Positions 34,033-42,002 of a stretch of 46,934 nucleotides of DNA are shown one piece after another. A program made the position numbers and the translations under genes. Below the pieces are notes generated by a model. That model did not search any database. It was not told the origin of the DNA and saw nothing but the letters and a program-made list of their open reading frames with translations. The stretch comes from Terriglobia bacterium (GTDB lineage: Bacteria; Acidobacteriota; Terriglobia; UBA7540), in NCBI GenBank assembly GCA_030041095.1, contig JASHON010000145.1:1-46934 (forward strand), in the 5' to 3' direction. Numbering within the stretch: position 1 is the stretch's first letter; the number at the start of each line of letters is the position of its first letter.

Positions 34033-36708
34033 TCAGCGATACCGCGCTTCGAGGGAATGATCGCCCTGCCGGCTCACTTGTACCTGTCCGGAGACGGCCT
34101 TGCCGTCGAGCGTGACTGAAGCCGGCGCTTCGCCATTCCGTTTCGGCATCGTGACGATAGCGGTTTCACCTGATGGATTGTCGAGGGTGATGCGGAAGGT
34201 GGCGGGGTCTTGACCCGCGCCGCCTGTGGCAGGCGGGCTCCATTGCCAACTCACTCGTATCGGGCCGTGGACGGTGGGGACCGTTCCTTTAGCCCACTCG
34301 AGCCCGGCGGGATGCGGCGCAAGGCTGTATTGGGAGTATCCGGGCTTCGTCGGTCGCACGCCGAGGATCAGCGCGGTGAGGAAGTAGGTGGGAGCTGCGC
34401 TCCAGGCGTGGCAGGATGTACCCGCACTTTGCACAAAGTTTTCCCAGAATGTGTCATTTCCAACCTTCGCCATCGGTCCCCACAACCTCTCGATGATCTC
34501 CCGAGCCGCGCGCGCCCGGCCGTACTTGGCGAGCGCCGAAAGCACAAAGTAAGTGCCATAGGTTTGGGCCTGGACAATATCTTTCGCGGGCGACGGCGGC
34601 GTTGCAGGAGTGACAAACTGCGACGTCTGGGGATTGAGACGCTGCTGCTCGATTCGCGCCGGGTCAGTGATTTTGTCGAGAATGTCCGCGACGCGGCCGT
34701 TCGGAGCGAATCCGTAATTGACCGCGTCGGCGTTCGCGAGCTGGCCGAGCTGAGCGCTCTGGCGCCCGTCATGCCACGCGTCTACATAGAGACCCAGACC
34801 TGCATTCCAGAAGCGCTGGTTGAAGATGGCGTGAATGCGGGCCGAATCCGCGCGGAAAATGCGGGCATGGAAAGCATCGCCGGCCACGCCGGCAAGCTCC
34901 GCTGCGTTGTCCAGGGTGTGGGCGTAAAGCGCGTTCAGAATCGAGCTCTCGCCGTGGCTATCCGGATTGGACCAATCCAGAAAATTCCAGTAAGGGACGC
35001 GACCCAGCAAGCCGCGAGGCTGCCGGAACCCCTGGAACCACATCATGGCGCGGGCCACGCTCGGGTAAAGCCGCTCCACAAACGCGCGGTCGCCCGTCTG
35101 CTCATAATAGGCATGGAGCGCATTGATGAAGGAGAAGACGTAAGAATCGATGAGCATCGTCGAATTCCCGCCCATATCGCTGACCATAGGGATGGCGCCA
35201 TCCCGCCATTGGTCGCGTGCGGCGTCCAGCAGAAACTTGCGGGTGATATCCAGCGTGCCGTTGGCCACGCTATTCACTCGCAGCTCGATTTCGCCATCTC
35301 CCAGCCACTGGTGCTGCTCGCGGGTTGGACAATCCATAGTGCCGTCCAGTGTACAGAGCTGGAAGGTGTAAGCGCCCATCTGCCAAAGCTTCGTCAGCAG
35401 CGGACTGGAACTTTCAAACGAGCCCGCGTGGTCCAGCTTTGCCGTACTGAAACGCAGGCTCACGCGGAATCTCAGCGGCGCGTGCACGGTGGGAAAGGAA
35501 ACTTCCACGAATCGCATCGCATGCCAGCCCCACATGGTCCAATGCTGAGAGCCGGGACTGATCCAATACTGGGCGACGTAGTTGCCTCCCGGCTCGTCTG
35601 CGGTGATATCCCCGTGAATCATCATCTCGCTCCAGCCAATATCCATGACGGCTGCCTGCGGGCTTTCTACACTGAACTGCAGATATCCATCCATCTCCCG
35701 GCCAAGATCAAGGATGACGTAGGGAACCTGCCCGGGAGCGGTGGGCTGGATTTCCGCCGTGGCCGATAGCGACGAGCTCGTCAATGCATTGGCATCCTGC
35801 AAAACGGCAGACCGCGGCTCGTTGTTTTCCTGAGCCATCTCGCGGCCGAGCGCGGAAAGGGCACTCCGGCCGGCGAAAGATAAGCCTCTCATCGTTTGAG
35901 AAGGAAAGACGCCGGCTGAGACCACTTTCGCCGGCGTGACCTCTCTTTGCACCGGATAGGCCATAGGCCGAGGCACAAGGTGCGTGTAGGGCGCGAGAGG
36001 CGGAGAGCTCGAGTGCGAAAAAAAGCTGTTCAGAGTCACCACTGGAACCCAGTTGCTGTCATCAAAGGCCGGCGCCGTCCAGCCTTTGACTTCCCGGTCC
36101 GTGTGATAGACCTCAATGCCGGCGAGAGACCCGTTGACGCGGGGCGTATTCCAATCCCAGGCGTGGTCTTCAATCGCTTTCCAGCTTGTGTCACTCTTGA
36201 CGGTTTGCTCCTGCCCTCCCGCCGCGACGTTAAGCTGGCAGAGCAGCGCGCCGTGAACTACGCTCGAAAGGTAGCCGGGGATGCCAGTGGGATACGGTGG
36301 CACGTACCAAGCCATGTTCTGCCCGTACCATCGAACTTCAACTGCAATCACGTTGCGGCCGGCGTGTAATTGGGAAGCCACATCAAAAACGTCGTAATAA
36401 AACCAATAGTGCGGCGAGCGTGCGGGGCCCTGGCCAATGAACGAGCCGTTGAGATAGAGCCGGTAACGGCTGTCCGCGAAGATTGCGAGCCTGGCGTTGG
36501 TGGGCACCGAAGCGAGGGTGAACGTCTTTCGGAAAAGCACGAACTGGTTGCGGTGCGACGGGATGGCGCTGGTGGAGGGCCAAATCCAGTCCGCCGTCCA
36601 ATGGAAATTGCCAGGGGAGTTGCCGGCCGCCGGTAACGCTCCGGCGAATAATACGAATGCGGCCAGCACCAGCGTCTGGCGAAAAAGAATACACCTTAGA
36701 AGTCTCAT
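34033..36708 (-). CDS. Secreted alpha-L-rhamnosidase (GH78-like)
   Basis: The start is ATG 36708 with AGAGGA six to seven bases upstream; the longer open frame to 36999 runs through a MITE-like repeat and is discarded. The 891-residue protein has a signal (LVLAAFVLFAGALPAAG). An N-terminal jelly-roll region follows with FVLFRKTFTLASVPTNARLA, YRLYLNGSFIGQGPARSPHY and YDVFDVASQLHAGRNVIAVE. The alpha/alpha-barrel catalytic domain is near residues 440-800 with CPTREQHQWLGDGEIELRVN, the GH78 acid motif, and a C-terminal beta domain. It would remove terminal rhamnose from plant or bacterial glycans in the periplasm or outside. The gene is bracketed by REP arrays in direct orientation. Confidence 0.9.
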   Translation of the reverse strand: MRLLRCILFRQTLVLAAFVLFAGALPAAGNSPGNFHWTADWIWPSTSAIPSHRNQFVLFRKTFTLASVPTNARLAIFADSRYRLYLNGSFIGQGPARSPHYWFYYDVFDVASQLHAGRNVIAVEVRWYGQNMAWYVPPYPTGIPGYLSSVVHGALLCQLNVAAGGQEQTVKSDTSWKAIEDHAWDWNTPRVNGSLAGIEVYHTDREVKGWTAPAFDDSNWVPVVTLNSFFSHSSSPPLAPYTHLVPRPMAYPVQREVTPAKVVSAGVFPSQTMRGLSFAGRSALSALGREMAQENNEPRSAVLQDANALTSSSLSATAEIQPTAPGQVPYVILDLGREMDGYLQFSVESPQAAVMDIGWSEMMIHGDITADEPGGNYVAQYWISPGSQHWTMWGWHAMRFVEVSFPTVHAPLRFRVSLRFSTAKLDHAGSFESSSPLLTKLWQMGAYTFQLCTLDGTMDCPTREQHQWLGDGEIELRVNSVANGTLDITRKFLLDAARDQWRDGAIPMVSDMGGNSTMLIDSYVFSFINALHAYYEQTGDRAFVERLYPSVARAMMWFQGFRQPRGLLGRVPYWNFLDWSNPDSHGESSILNALYAHTLDNAAELAGVAGDAFHARIFRADSARIHAIFNQRFWNAGLGLYVDAWHDGRQSAQLGQLANADAVNYGFAPNGRVADILDKITDPARIEQQRLNPQTSQFVTPATPPSPAKDIVQAQTYGTYFVLSALAKYGRARAAREIIERLWGPMAKVGNDTFWENFVQSAGTSCHAWSAAPTYFLTALILGVRPTKPGYSQYSLAPHPAGLEWAKGTVPTVHGPIRVSWQWSPPATGGAGQDPATFRITLDNPSGETAIVTMPKRNGEAPASVTLDGKAVSGQVQVSRQGDHSLEARYR

Positions 36709-36761
36709 GGGGATCCTCTCAAATTCACAAATCAATATGAGGGTCGTGCTTTTGCGCCTGA

Positions 36762-36894
36762 ACAGGCTGCGGAAAAACTCGCCGCCGCCGCGAACGTAGC
36801 ACCGGCATCTTGCCGGCCTCCGTTGAATTGAAGGGAGTTGCCGGCTGGAAGCCGGCGCACCGTCAACTCCCGAAAGAGTTTTTCCGCAGCCTGT
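36762..36894. mobile_element. MITE-like element, family A, copy 3 (perfect 19-bp ends)
   Basis: The ends ACAGGCTGCGGAAAAACTC (36762-36780) and its exact reverse complement (36876-36894) make a perfect 19-bp terminal inverted repeat around a 133-base element. Internal hairpins are the same as in copies 1 and 2. It begins 54 bases upstream of the rhamnosidase ATG and abuts a truncated TPR coding stretch on the other side. Confidence 0.92.
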
Positions 36895-37130
36895 GAAGCC
36901 GCGCGTACTTCTGCAGCGCAGCCTGTGCCTGCGCCCGAAGGCCGAGACGGTAGTCGAGGCGGCCCAGCGCATAATAAGCGGGGGCAAAATTCGGCTCAAG
37001 CCGAACGCACTTTTGAAGTTGCTCCCGGGCTTGCTTTAAGCTGCCGTTCTGGGCAAGCAGGTTTCCCAAGTTGAAATACGCGCGAGCGTAGGTGGGATCC
37101 AATTTTTCGGTCATCTCCATTTCGCGCCGA
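36895..37130 (-). pseudogene. Truncated TPR-protein fragment
   Basis: The minus frame reads EKLDPTYARAYFNLGNLLAQ, NGSLKQAREQLQKCVRLEPN and FAPAYYALGRLDYRLGLRAQ, two to two-and-a-half tetratricopeptide repeats with canonical A-x-x-x-LG-x-L and P spacing. At its 3' end the frame passes into the MITE-like element (LHRLRKNSF) and stops a few codons later. The open frame extends to 37174 but its first 20 residues are not TPR-like and the N-terminus is missing. No TPR sequence resumes beyond the element, so this is the remnant of a larger gene. Confidence 0.7.
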
Positions 37131-37225
37131 TGCCCGCCACTGAGGGAAATCGCTGGTGGGCCTTGCGTGTCCATATCTCAGCGCGGGAACGATTTTACCA
37201 GCGCGGGTTGCGGAACTCCAACCGC

Positions 37226-37705
37226 TGTCTCTGGGAATAGGTTCTGCCGCCCCTTCCGGGGCTCTGGGATGGGGGTGTTGCCCGTTCCCACGGCTCGCGC
37301 CGTGGGCTATTCTCTATCGGCCCTCCGGGCCTGATTCGGTGTTGGCGGATTGATGCGATTCACCACGAGCAGTTGGGTGTTGGCTTGTATCCAGACCCGT
37401 GTCATCTTCGCTGATTGCAGATATCGGAATCAATGTGTGCGTCCCCTGCGATGGCCGCAGATGAAAAAGCCGCATTTGAGGAAGGCCCCAAGCCGCGGAC
37501 CTCAATTGCGGAGGTCCGCGCTTACTCCGGGATGGGGGTGTTGCTCGTTCCCACGGCTCGCGCCGTGGGCTATTCTCTGTCGGCCCTCCGGGCCTCATTG
37601 GGCGACGGCGGATCGGGAACCCCGCCAGTGGTGCAACTGCGACCGCCGCTCGTTCCAGCCCGCCGAAGCGGGCGGCAGAGGCTAGCCCATGGCGCAAGCC
37701 GTGGG
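37226..37705. repeat. REP-like array 2a, upstream of the RAYT gene
   Basis: It begins CTCTGGGAATAGGTTCTGCC, identical to the last codons and stop of the RAYT gene plus its downstream flank (38189-). It then follows the standard unit with CCCACGGC / GCCGTGGG and GGCCC / GGGCC hairpins, a second unit from about 37471 (GCATTTGAGG), and ends in two more hairpins (GCCCGC / GCGGGC; CCCATGGC / GCCGTGGG) about 50 bases before the transposase ATG. No gene lies between 37131 and 37753. Confidence 0.88.
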
Positions 37706-37753
37706 ATCGGAAACCGCGTTAGAATGTCCCAAGCCCTGGAGGGGCGGCAGATC

Positions 37754-38203
37754 ATGGCTCACAGTTTTTCCAATTTGCTGACTCACGTCATCTTCTCCAC
37801 CCGGGGCCGCCAGCCATTCCTCACTCCGGACCTCAGGCCGGATTTGCTCGCTTACATGGGCGGGATCGTTCGCAAGCTTCGCGGTAAGACGATCGAGTCG
37901 AGCGCTCCACTTGACCACGTTCATTGCCTGCTGTCTCTTCCCGCCACGCTTTCGGTGGCCGAGGCACTGCGCGTACTGAAAGCCAACTCGTCCCTATGGG
38001 TTCATGAGACGCGACGCCTGCCGGCCTTCGCCTGGCAGACCGGCTACGGCGCCTTCAGCGTTAGCCAGTCCAACGTACCGGCCGTGCTGAAGTACATTCG
38101 TGGCCAGGATCAACATCACCGCAGGATTTCGTTTCAAGAGGAACTCATCACCCTCTTGAAGCGGCACGGGCTTTCGTACGACGAGCGCTATCTCTGGGAA
38201 TAG
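37754..38203 (+). CDS. REP-associated tyrosine transposase (RAYT, Y1/HUH family)
   Basis: The start at ATG 37754 is supported by GGAGGGG about ten bases upstream, giving 149 residues, the usual size. It begins MAHSFSNLLTHVIFSTRGRQ, the family opening. The HUH metal motif is APLDHVHCLLSLP (His55, His57) and the catalytic tyrosine is in VLKYIRGQDQHH (Tyr114). The C-terminus LSYDERYLWE is typical. Such single-strand transposases process REP hairpins rather than moving as ordinary IS elements. This one sits inside an array of hairpin units that also occur 4 kb away, in agreement with that role. The frame is open further upstream to 37415 but only through repeat sequence. Confidence 0.95.
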   Translation: MAHSFSNLLTHVIFSTRGRQPFLTPDLRPDLLAYMGGIVRKLRGKTIESSAPLDHVHCLLSLPATLSVAEALRVLKANSSLWVHETRRLPAFAWQTGYGAFSVSQSNVPAVLKYIRGQDQHHRRISFQEELITLLKRHGLSYDERYLWE

Positions 38204-38481
38204 GTTCTGCCGCCCCTTCCGGGGCTCCGGGATGGGGGTGTTGCTCGTTCCCACGGCTCGCGCCGTGGGCTATTCTCTGTCGGCCCTCCGGGCCTAATTG
38301 GGCGGATCGACGCGATGCGCCACGAGCAGTTGGGTGTCGGCTTGTATCCAGGCCCCTGTCAGCTTTGCTGATCGCAGACGTCAAAATCAATGTCTGCGAC
38401 CCCGTGATGCCCACAGATGAGAAGACCTGCATTTGAGGAAGGCCTCAAGCCGCGGACCTCAAGGGCGGAGGTCCGCGCTAC
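38189..38481. repeat. REP-like array 2b, downstream of the RAYT gene
   Basis: One full unit starts within the last codons of the transposase gene (CTCTGGGAATAG, stop included) and runs through the four hairpins and spacer to a final CGCGGACCTC / GAGGTCCGCG pair near 38453-38478. The order and orientation match arrays 1 and 2a. From 38482 to 38779 I see no convincing gene; the open frame there lacks recognisable features. Confidence 0.88.
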
Positions 38482-38779
38482 TTGAAGGTCGCACATGGCA
38501 GAACGCGCCGTGTATGCGTCACCCACGACAGCCGGTTCCGTAGGCAACCGGGTGCTGGCCCAAATCCATCAAAACTGGTGGATTACGGCCAACGTTGGCG
38601 AATCCCGTTTGTGGCACGGCGGTCGATCTGCTTTTGGGTTCAATCCGGTAACAGCGACGCGGTGTTTGGCAAAACAGATGCTGGAGATAATTAGCTCGGA
38701 TGCCGCGGAGGCAACCGAGAGAGCCAACAATAGATCAGAGAGCCACGATTCCACTTCTATACCGCGCGAGGAATTTCCG

Positions 38780-39454
38780 ATGAAATGGATACGCCGATTT
38801 GTGGTTTTGATTATCCTCAGCCTGCCTTTCTCTTTCGTACCCCTCCTGCACGGACAGGGCATTGCCGATGTCAGTCTCGGCTTTGGAACTTCCAAGGACA
38901 GTTCTAACGGGTTAGGCATCGAGAGCGCCGATTCTGCGAACGCCTTTGCTTCGTGCGCACCGTCTGCTTCCGACATTTTCTGTGAGCAAGACCCAGAGTT
39001 GAACGGCCTGTTTATGGGCTTTCAGGGCGACGGAATGCTCGACAAGCATTTCGGCATTGACGGCGAGTGGACGTTTCAGCCCACCCGGCCGGGTTACGGG
39101 CCGCTCACCTACCGGCAGACGTTCTACGATTTTGGCGGTGTCTTCGCTCCCGTGCGCAACAAACACTTTATCCTGCAACTATCGGCGGGAATTGGCGGCG
39201 CGAGAACCAGTTTCTCATTTAAGGAAACTTCCTGCGTTGGTGTCGCGGTCTGCACGAGCGAAGCGGAACCGGTGGGTAACTCGAGCCACTTCCAGGAACG
39301 TTTAGGAGCCGGCATCGAGGTCTTTCTCACCAGCCATATCTTCGTCCGCCCTGAATTTGATTATCATCACGTGTCCGGCTTTCACTCACAGTTCGGGCGC
39401 GATGGCGTGCCGCAAGGCATGGTCTGGATTGGCTATAACTTCGGCTCACCTTAA
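38780..39454 (+). CDS. Outer-membrane beta-barrel protein, 224 aa
   Basis: The ATG at 38780 has GAGGA seven to eight bases upstream and begins a clear signal peptide (KWIRRFVVLIILSLPFSFVP, cleaved near LLHGQG). The open frame to 38495 is not used because it precedes the signal. The mature protein alternates polar and aromatic residues in strands, for example FGIDGEWTFQPTRPGYGPLT, FILQLSAGIGGARTSFSF and ending GMVWIGYNFGSP with a near-C-terminal aromatic. It resembles small OmpA/OmpW-size barrels common in Acidobacteriota. A pair of cysteines (ASCAPSASDIFCEQ) could form a loop disulfide. Function unknown. Confidence 0.85.
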   Translation: MKWIRRFVVLIILSLPFSFVPLLHGQGIADVSLGFGTSKDSSNGLGIESADSANAFASCAPSASDIFCEQDPELNGLFMGFQGDGMLDKHFGIDGEWTFQPTRPGYGPLTYRQTFYDFGGVFAPVRNKHFILQLSAGIGGARTSFSFKETSCVGVAVCTSEAEPVGNSSHFQERLGAGIEVFLTSHIFVRPEFDYHHVSGFHSQFGRDGVPQGMVWIGYNFGSP

Positions 39455-39515
39455 CAGGCTGCGGAAAAGGCCTGTCTGCCTTGCTGAGTGAGGCGAGAGA
39501 CCTCTGCATCTCTTC
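39454..39515. repeat. Solo end of MITE family A fused to the dispersed palindromic repeat
   Basis: ACAGGCTGCGGAAAAGGCC starts at the last base of the beta-barrel stop codon. It is followed by CTTGCTGAGTGAGGCGAGAG, then CATCTCTTCGAAAACAAAT, which matches parts of the repeats at 2934 and 45174. It overlaps the 5' end of the open frame of the TonB receptor, arguing against a start before 39515. Confidence 0.6.
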
Positions 39516-39595
39516 GAAAACAAATCGGCCTGGCGCGAAATCCGGGGCGGACCGATGGTAAACTTTTTGTACGCAGGAAATACTGTCAGGATTCC

Positions 39596-41941
39596 GTGCT
39601 CACGACTTTCAACGGCGGCCGACTGCATCGACAGCACAAGGCGGTTTTCGTGTCCCGGTTGGCGCGGCTGATCGCCTCCGCCGTCTGGCTATCCCAACTC
39701 TTCCTTCCCCTGCCGAGCGTGGCTGTCCAACTGAAAGGCGTGATCCATGATCCGGCTGGGCGTCCCATCGCTCACGCCCAAGTTACTGTGAAGGCGGGAC
39801 GCTTTTCCGCCTCAACCTTGAGCGGCAGCCGCGGTGATTTTACCTTCCCGTCCGTTCCAGCCCATCGCGGAACCGTAACGATTGAGGCGGCTGGCTTCCA
39901 ATCGGCCACGCGCTCCTGGGCAAGCGGCGGGCGTGCGGTTACGATGGCAATCACCCTGTCGATTCGCCGCCTAGCTCAGCAGGTTACGGTCACTGCTGAC
40001 AAAATGCCCACCCTGGTGAGCCAGACGGCGGAAAGCGTGGTGATCTTGTCGCAGCAGGACCTTCAGGAGACGGCGGCATCGACACTCGACGGCGCTTTGC
40101 AGCAAGTTCCGGGCTTCTCGCTGTACCGTCGCCTGGGAAGCGATGTAGCGAATCCCACAACACAGGGAGTTTCGTTACGAGGCAGCGGCGCCAATGGAGC
40201 GAGCCGGGCCTTGGTTCTTGAAGATGGAATTCCGCTTAACGATCCTCTTGGCGGATGGGTGTATTGGGACCGGGTACCGCCAGCGTCCGTCGAGCGGATT
40301 GAAGTAGCAGAGGGCGGAGCTTCCGGCCTTTACGGCAGCGACGCCCTGGGCGGCGTGGTCAACATCATCACGCGAGAAGCGGTTCACGCCGAGTTTACGT
40401 CGGACACATCTTATGGGAACGAGAACACGCCGGACGCTTCATTCTGGTCTAACGTGGACTGGCGCGGGTGGAACCTCGAGACCTCAGGAGAAGCTTTCAA
40501 CACGGACGGATACATTCTGGTTCCTCAAGATATTCGCGGGCCGGTGGATACGGCGGCCGGGTCAAATCATCTTGATGGCATCATTACGCTGGACCGGCAG
40601 ATTTCAGCCGATTCTCGAGGGTTCCTCCGCGGCACCGTTTTTGGCGAAGCGCGAAAGAACGGAACGCCACTCCAAACCAATCGCACGCACCTGCGCGAGT
40701 TGGATGCCGGGTGGGACTGGCAGTCGCCGCGCTGGGGCGATTGGGCGCTGAGAGGTTATGGCGAAACCCAACTTTACGATCAGACGTTTTCTGCAATCGC
40801 TACGTCTCGTCAAAGCGAGACGCTGACCTCGCTGCAAAGGGTACCTTCGCAGGAGTTGGGATATTCGGCTCAATGGACCCATGCCTGGGGCGGCGCGCAA
40901 ACATGGCTGGCGGGCGTTGAAGGGACGGACGTGGCAGGATTCAGCAATGCGTTGAATTACCTGGCGGGACGGGTTTCGACTGCCACAGGAGTTGGCGGGA
41001 GGCAGGGAATCAACGGAGTTTACGTTGAAGACTTCATCCGGCTGGGACCTCGCTGGATTATCACCGCCAACGCACGGTTTGACGATTGGCGGAACTTCGA
41101 CGCTCTCTCCACCACGCGCCCGGTTAGCGTGCCAGGTCCATCCTCGGTCCTAAGCTTTCCGGTGCGGCGCGCCTCGGCGTTCAGCCCTCGACTTTCCGTC
41201 CTGCGTCAGCTCACTCCTGCTCTTTTCGCTTATGCATCCTTCTACCAATCGTTCCGTGCTCCAACCCTCAATGAACTTTACCGGCCGTTTCGTGTTGGCA
41301 ATGTGGAAACGCTGGCAAACCCGAACCTTGGAGCGGAACGGATGACAGGCGGGGAGACTGGAGTGGGCTACAGGCCGGGGAGCGGCCGGTTTCGAGTGCA
41401 CGGCACGTTCTTTTGGACTGAAATCAGTCAACCCGTCGCCAACGTTACGTTACAAGAGACACCAACCCTGATAACCGATGAGCGCGAGAATCTGGGCAGC
41501 ATCGGGTCTCGCGGCGTGGAATTGGAAGTGGAATCGCAGCTACGGCCATCCTTAATGCTTTCCGGTGGGTACCAGTACACGCAAGCAACCGTGCTAAGTT
41601 TTCCGGCGGAAACGGCTCTCGTAGGCCTTTGGACGCCGGAGGTTCCGCGCAATGTTGCCACATTGCAGGCGACCTATACCAAGCTGTCTCTGCTGACGCT
41701 TGGACTCCAGGGGCGATACACCGGAGTTCAATACGACGATGTTCTCAATCAGTTTCCTCTGAGTCCTGCTTTCGAGCTTGACATCTTCGCGTCTCATTCC
41801 TTCGAAAGTCACGCGGAGATTTATGCCGCGGCGGAGAACATTACAGACGATCGCGATGAGGTGGCCCGGGTGCCTTATACTCAGATCGGCCCGCCGGTGC
41901 TCTTCCGAATCGGATTCCGCTTCAACTGGGGAACGCGATAG
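39596..41941 (+). CDS. TonB-dependent receptor with N-terminal carboxypeptidase-regulatory-like domain
   Basis: The start is probably GTG 39596 or GTG 39650, both upstream of a signal (LARLIASAVWLSQLFLPLPS); earlier starts lie in repeat DNA. From 39596 the product is 781 residues. A CarboxypepD_reg-like domain comes first (GVIHDPAGRPIAHAQVTVKA). The plug follows (DGALQQVPGFSLYRR, TQGVSLRGSGANGASRALVL, DALGGVVNIITRE), then a long beta-barrel ending FRIGFRFNWGTR. It imports an unknown large ligand using TonB energy. The barrel motif SFRAPTLNELYRPF and the terminal NITDDRDE resemble siderophore or cobalamin receptors, but the ligand cannot be named. No cobalamin riboswitch is seen in the 5' region. 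Confidence 0.93.
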   Translation: MLTTFNGGRLHRQHKAVFVSRLARLIASAVWLSQLFLPLPSVAVQLKGVIHDPAGRPIAHAQVTVKAGRFSASTLSGSRGDFTFPSVPAHRGTVTIEAAGFQSATRSWASGGRAVTMAITLSIRRLAQQVTVTADKMPTLVSQTAESVVILSQQDLQETAASTLDGALQQVPGFSLYRRLGSDVANPTTQGVSLRGSGANGASRALVLEDGIPLNDPLGGWVYWDRVPPASVERIEVAEGGASGLYGSDALGGVVNIITREAVHAEFTSDTSYGNENTPDASFWSNVDWRGWNLETSGEAFNTDGYILVPQDIRGPVDTAAGSNHLDGIITLDRQISADSRGFLRGTVFGEARKNGTPLQTNRTHLRELDAGWDWQSPRWGDWALRGYGETQLYDQTFSAIATSRQSETLTSLQRVPSQELGYSAQWTHAWGGAQTWLAGVEGTDVAGFSNALNYLAGRVSTATGVGGRQGINGVYVEDFIRLGPRWIITANARFDDWRNFDALSTTRPVSVPGPSSVLSFPVRRASAFSPRLSVLRQLTPALFAYASFYQSFRAPTLNELYRPFRVGNVETLANPNLGAERMTGGETGVGYRPGSGRFRVHGTFFWTEISQPVANVTLQETPTLITDERENLGSIGSRGVELEVESQLRPSLMLSGGYQYTQATVLSFPAETALVGLWTPEVPRNVATLQATYTKLSLLTLGLQGRYTGVQYDDVLNQFPLSPAFELDIFASHSFESHAEIYAAAENITDDRDEVARVPYTQIGPPVLFRIGFRFNWGTR

Positions 41942-42002
41942 CGATGGCAAGCTTCTCGTGCGTTTCGCAACGCCCTTGGGAAGCCAGGTTTTGTTATTCC
42001 CG

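Noticed and set aside
34210-35769. Long plus-strand frame (519 codons) opposite the rhamnosidase
   Set aside because: Antisense shadow; no signal, motif or ribosome site, while the minus strand has GH78 motifs and a signal peptide.
36709-36999. N-terminal extension of the rhamnosidase frame
   Set aside because: It translates the MITE-like repeat; the signal peptide and ribosome site fix the start at 36708.
38495-38779. N-terminal extension of the beta-barrel gene
   Set aside because: The signal peptide begins at the internal ATG 38780 with a good ribosome site; the upstream residues show no pattern.
39455-39595. Cobalamin riboswitch upstream of the TonB receptor
   Set aside because: I looked for the conserved B12-box-like sequence and found only repeat DNA and a short leader.
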